Shown in pieces: positions 62,113 to 64,000 of a stretch of 64,000 nt of DNA. Under the pieces are notes generated by a model. It was not told the DNA's origin. It did not search any database and saw nothing but the letters and a program-made list of their open reading frames with translations. The stretch's first letter is position 1, and every line of letters starts with the position of its first letter. Both the position numbers and the translations under genes were made by a program. The stretch spans positions 1,798,001 through 1,862,000 of the forward strand of contig JADKHN010000001.1 in NCBI GenBank assembly GCA_016721725.1, read 5' to 3'. Source of the DNA: Chitinophagaceae bacterium (GTDB taxonomy: Bacteria > Bacteroidota > Bacteroidia > Chitinophagales > Chitinophagaceae).

Positions 62113-62952
62113 ATGGCACTCAGAAAATACAAACCCACTACAGCAGGAACCCGTTGGCGGATCGGTAACGCATACGCGGAGATCACCACCAGCACGCCGG
62201 AGAAATCCCTGCTTGAGAAGCAAAAGAACACAGCCGGACGTAACGTGCAGGGCCGTCGTTCCATGCGCTATATGGGTGGCGGGAACAAGACCATGTACCG
62301 CATCATCGATTTCAAGCGTAACAAGAAGAATATCCCGGCCGTTGTCAAGACGATCGAGTATGATCCAAACCGTACCGCTTTCATCGCCCTGCTGGCTTAT
62401 GCCGATGGAGAGAAGCGTTATATCCTGGCTCCCCAGGGCTTACAGGTTGGTCAATCCGTACTCAGCGGCGACGATGTTGCACCTGAGTTGGGAAATGCCC
62501 TGATGTTCAAACACATGCCGTTGGGTACCAACGTACACAATATTGAAATGCAGCCTGGTCATGGCGGTATCCTGGTGCGCAGCGCCGGTACCTCAGCCCA
62601 ACTGAGCAATAAGGAAGAGAAATTCGCAGTATTGAAGATGCCGAGCGGCGAGTTGCGTAAGATCCTGATCAACTGTTATGCAACCGTTGGTGTGGTGAGC
62701 AATAGCGACCATAGCCTCGAAAGCATGGGTAAGGCCGGACGTAACCGCTGGAAAGGCATCAGGCCTAGGACCAGGGCGGTAGCCATGAACCCCGTGGATC
62801 ACCCGATGGGTGGTGGTGAAGGAAGGGCTTCGGGCGGACACCCGCGCAGCCGTAAAGGCAAGTACGCCAAAGGCGAGATCACCCGTACCCGTGGCAAGGG
62901 ATCAGATAAAATGATCATCCAGCGCAGGAACGGTAAGAAAATAAGCAAGTAA
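62113..62952 (+). CDS. rplB: 50S ribosomal protein L2
   Basis: 279 residues: RKYKPTTAGTRWRI, RNVQGRRSMRYMGGG and the peptidyl-transferase loop MNPVDHPMGGGEGRASGGHPRS. It binds 23S rRNA at the subunit interface. Confidence 0.97.
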   Translation: MALRKYKPTTAGTRWRIGNAYAEITTSTPEKSLLEKQKNTAGRNVQGRRSMRYMGGGNKTMYRIIDFKRNKKNIPAVVKTIEYDPNRTAFIALLAYADGEKRYILAPQGLQVGQSVLSGDDVAPELGNALMFKHMPLGTNVHNIEMQPGHGGILVRSAGTSAQLSNKEEKFAVLKMPSGELRKILINCYATVGVVSNSDHSLESMGKAGRNRWKGIRPRTRAVAMNPVDHPMGGGEGRASGGHPRSRKGKYAKGEITRTRGKGSDKMIIQRRNGKKISK

Positions 62953-63014
62953 TCAATCATTGTTAAAATGGCTTCCCGGATGACCGGAGGCAAATCAACA
63001 AAAAACAATAAAAC

Positions 63015-63287
63015 ATGGCTCGTTCGTTAAAAAAAGGTCCTTATGTAGAAGCTAAACTGAACAACAAGGTGGCTGCTATCAATGAAGGTAAAAGTAAGAA
63101 AGGCGTGATCAAGACCTGGAGTCGCAGGAGCACCATCACCCCGGATTTCGTGGGTCAGACCTTTGCCGTTCATAATGGCAATAAGTTCATCCCGGTTTAT
63201 GTGACCGAATTCATGGTTGGACATAAATTGGGTGAATTCGCCCCCACCCGGAACTTTAAAGGACACTCAAGTAAAAAGATCGCATAA
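63015..63287 (+). CDS. rpsS: 30S ribosomal protein S19
   Basis: 90 residues: MARSLKKGPYVEAKL, TWSRRSTITPDFVGQTFAVHNG and KLGEFAPTRNFKGHSS. Binds S13 and 16S rRNA. Confidence 0.97.
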   Translation: MARSLKKGPYVEAKLNNKVAAINEGKSKKGVIKTWSRRSTITPDFVGQTFAVHNGNKFIPVYVTEFMVGHKLGEFAPTRNFKGHSSKKIA

Positions 63288-63371
63288 AACGTTTAACGTT
63301 TAACGTTGAAGGTTTACCGGTCACAACGCTGAAAACCTTTAAACGTTATAAACGACTTAAACCTTTCAAAC
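63288..63371. repeat. Intergenic 7- to 9-nt-period repeat between rpsS and rplV
   Basis: CGTTTAA twice, CGTTGAA and GGTTTAC at the start, then nonamer-like CGTTATAAA and CGACTTAAA. Shares ACGACTTAAACC and TTTCAA with the scoA-scoB element. Confidence 0.8.
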
Positions 63372-63379
63372 AATAAAAA

Positions 63380-63727
63380 ATGGAAGCAATAGCAAAATTG
63401 AATAATTATCCCACATCGCCACGTAAAATGCGTTTACTGGTTGACCTGATCCGTGGGCTGGAAGTGGAAAAAGCGCTGGCTGTGCTGGAGCATAATCCGA
63501 AGCACCCGGCCGTTCCGCTGCGCAAACTGGTCCTGTCTGCCATTAACAACTGGAAGCAGAAGAATGAAGGTGGCGATGAAAGCAGCCTGGTGGTGAAAAC
63601 GATCATGGTGGATGGCGCCCGGGTGATCAAGCGTATGCGTCCTGCTCCGCAGGGTCGTGGTTACAGGGTTCGCAAGCGTAGCAACCATGTTACCGTTATC
63701 GTGGATTCTAAAGCAACAAAAAATTAA
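63380..63727 (+). CDS. rplV: 50S ribosomal protein L22
   Basis: 115 residues: AKLNNYPTSPRKMRLLVDLIRG, HNPKHPAVPLRKLVLSAINN and KRMRPAPQGRGYRVRKRSNH (exit-tunnel loop with macrolide contacts). Confidence 0.97.
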   Translation: MEAIAKLNNYPTSPRKMRLLVDLIRGLEVEKALAVLEHNPKHPAVPLRKLVLSAINNWKQKNEGGDESSLVVKTIMVDGARVIKRMRPAPQGRGYRVRKRSNHVTVIVDSKATKN

Positions 63728-63751
63728 TAATAAAAAGCATTAACCAATAAT

Positions 63752-64000
63752 ATGGGTCAAAAAACAAATCCGATAGGCGCCAGGTTGGGAATCATCCGTG
63801 GTTGGGACAGCAACTGGTTCGCCAGTAAAACGGAATATCCAAAGAAACTGATCGAAGACAACAAGATCAGGAATTACCTGAATGCCCGTATCAACAAGGG
63901 GGGTATCGCCAAGATCGTGATCGAGCGTACGCTTAACAAGCTGATCGTTACCATCCATACCTCCAAGCCGGGTATCATCATTGGTAAAGGCGGTGGAGAA
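63752..64000 (+). CDS. rpsC: 30S ribosomal protein S3 (partial, cut by the window edge)
   Basis: Eighty-three codons: GQKTNPIGARLGIIRGWDSN at the start, then a KH domain ending with the GxxG-type loop IIGKGGGE. Mature S3 is near 230 residues; the rest lies to the right. Confidence 0.96.
   Translation, partial: MGQKTNPIGARLGIIRGWDSNWFASKTEYPKKLIEDNKIRNYLNARINKGGIAKIVIERTLNKLIVTIHTSKPGIIIGKGGGE

Noticed and set aside
1..64000. tRNA, rRNA or integrase-linked attachment sites
   Set aside because: No cloverleaf T-loop signature, rRNA segment or integrase was seen by eye; a covariance-model scan was not possible here.

Overview
The window is chromosomal DNA of a Bacteroidota bacterium, most likely family Chitinophagaceae. 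The signs are: secreted proteins ending in type IX secretion (T9SS) sorting domains; phylum-specific families (DUF4835/PorD-like, DUF4296, DUF5689, DUF5916, DUF2807, the divergent Rpb6-like RNA polymerase omega); promoters of the Bacteroidota type (TTTG, about 19-20 bp, TAnnTTTG); and starts without Shine-Dalgarno sequences. No tRNA, rRNA, CRISPR array, transposase, integrase or prophage gene was seen. Almost every base lies in or beside a recognisable gene.

Layout. 1-66 is the C-terminal end of SecA. 138-2915 is a T9SS-exported sugar dehydrogenase-like protein. 3180-4302 holds a small WxxGxW-repeat protein and a PolB-type 3'-5' exonuclease. 4322-13594 is the most interesting stretch: a secreted EEP nuclease/phosphodiesterase diverges from a TonB-dependent receptor, a DUF5689 surface lipoprotein and a 1337-residue lamin-tail-domain protein with five 625-bp tandem repeats. 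13784-15854 is a sulfur-handling operon (sulfide:quinone oxidoreductase-like, DsrC/TusE, DsrE2). 16016-21275 carries htpG and a minus-strand operon (polyprenyl synthetase, recJ, methyltransferase). 21578-28649 runs from an OmpA-like protein through bamD, rpoZ, coaBC, a PorD-like protein, a DUF4296 lipoprotein and both subunits of a 3-oxoacid CoA-transferase.

28747-43066 is mostly housekeeping: pckA, an M24 aminopeptidase, pssA, purS, rsmI, an M1 peptidase, a GNAT enzyme, an orphan response regulator, a glycosyltransferase with rsmG, tgt, an OmpA protein and rpsA. 43274-50109 has an alpha/beta hydrolase, a 1720-residue T9SS adhesin-like protein and a HAD phosphatase. 50237-56033 has lipid-related genes, proline dehydrogenase, a DUF5916 protein and a small membrane protein. 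56098-59839 has an orphan periplasmic-binding-protein-like gene, guaA and a DUF2807 lipoprotein. From 59991 to the right edge is the S10 ribosomal protein operon (rpsJ-rplC-rplD-rplW-rplB-rpsS-rplV-rpsC, the last cut by the edge).

How the genes work together. The best candidate for an undescribed system is 4322-13594. The EEP, OB-fold-like and lamin-tail modules, which ExeM-type extracellular nucleases carry on one polypeptide, here lie on three neighbouring genes around an outer-membrane importer. That suggests a surface capture, import and periplasmic cleavage route for a nucleic acid or another phosphoester. Other points are a single-cysteine DsrC beside SQR and DsrE2, a TGT lacking two of three zinc cysteines, a CoaC domain with two altered active-site positions, promoters that almost touch start codons, and short-period tandem repeats in intergenic gaps, including inside the S10 operon.
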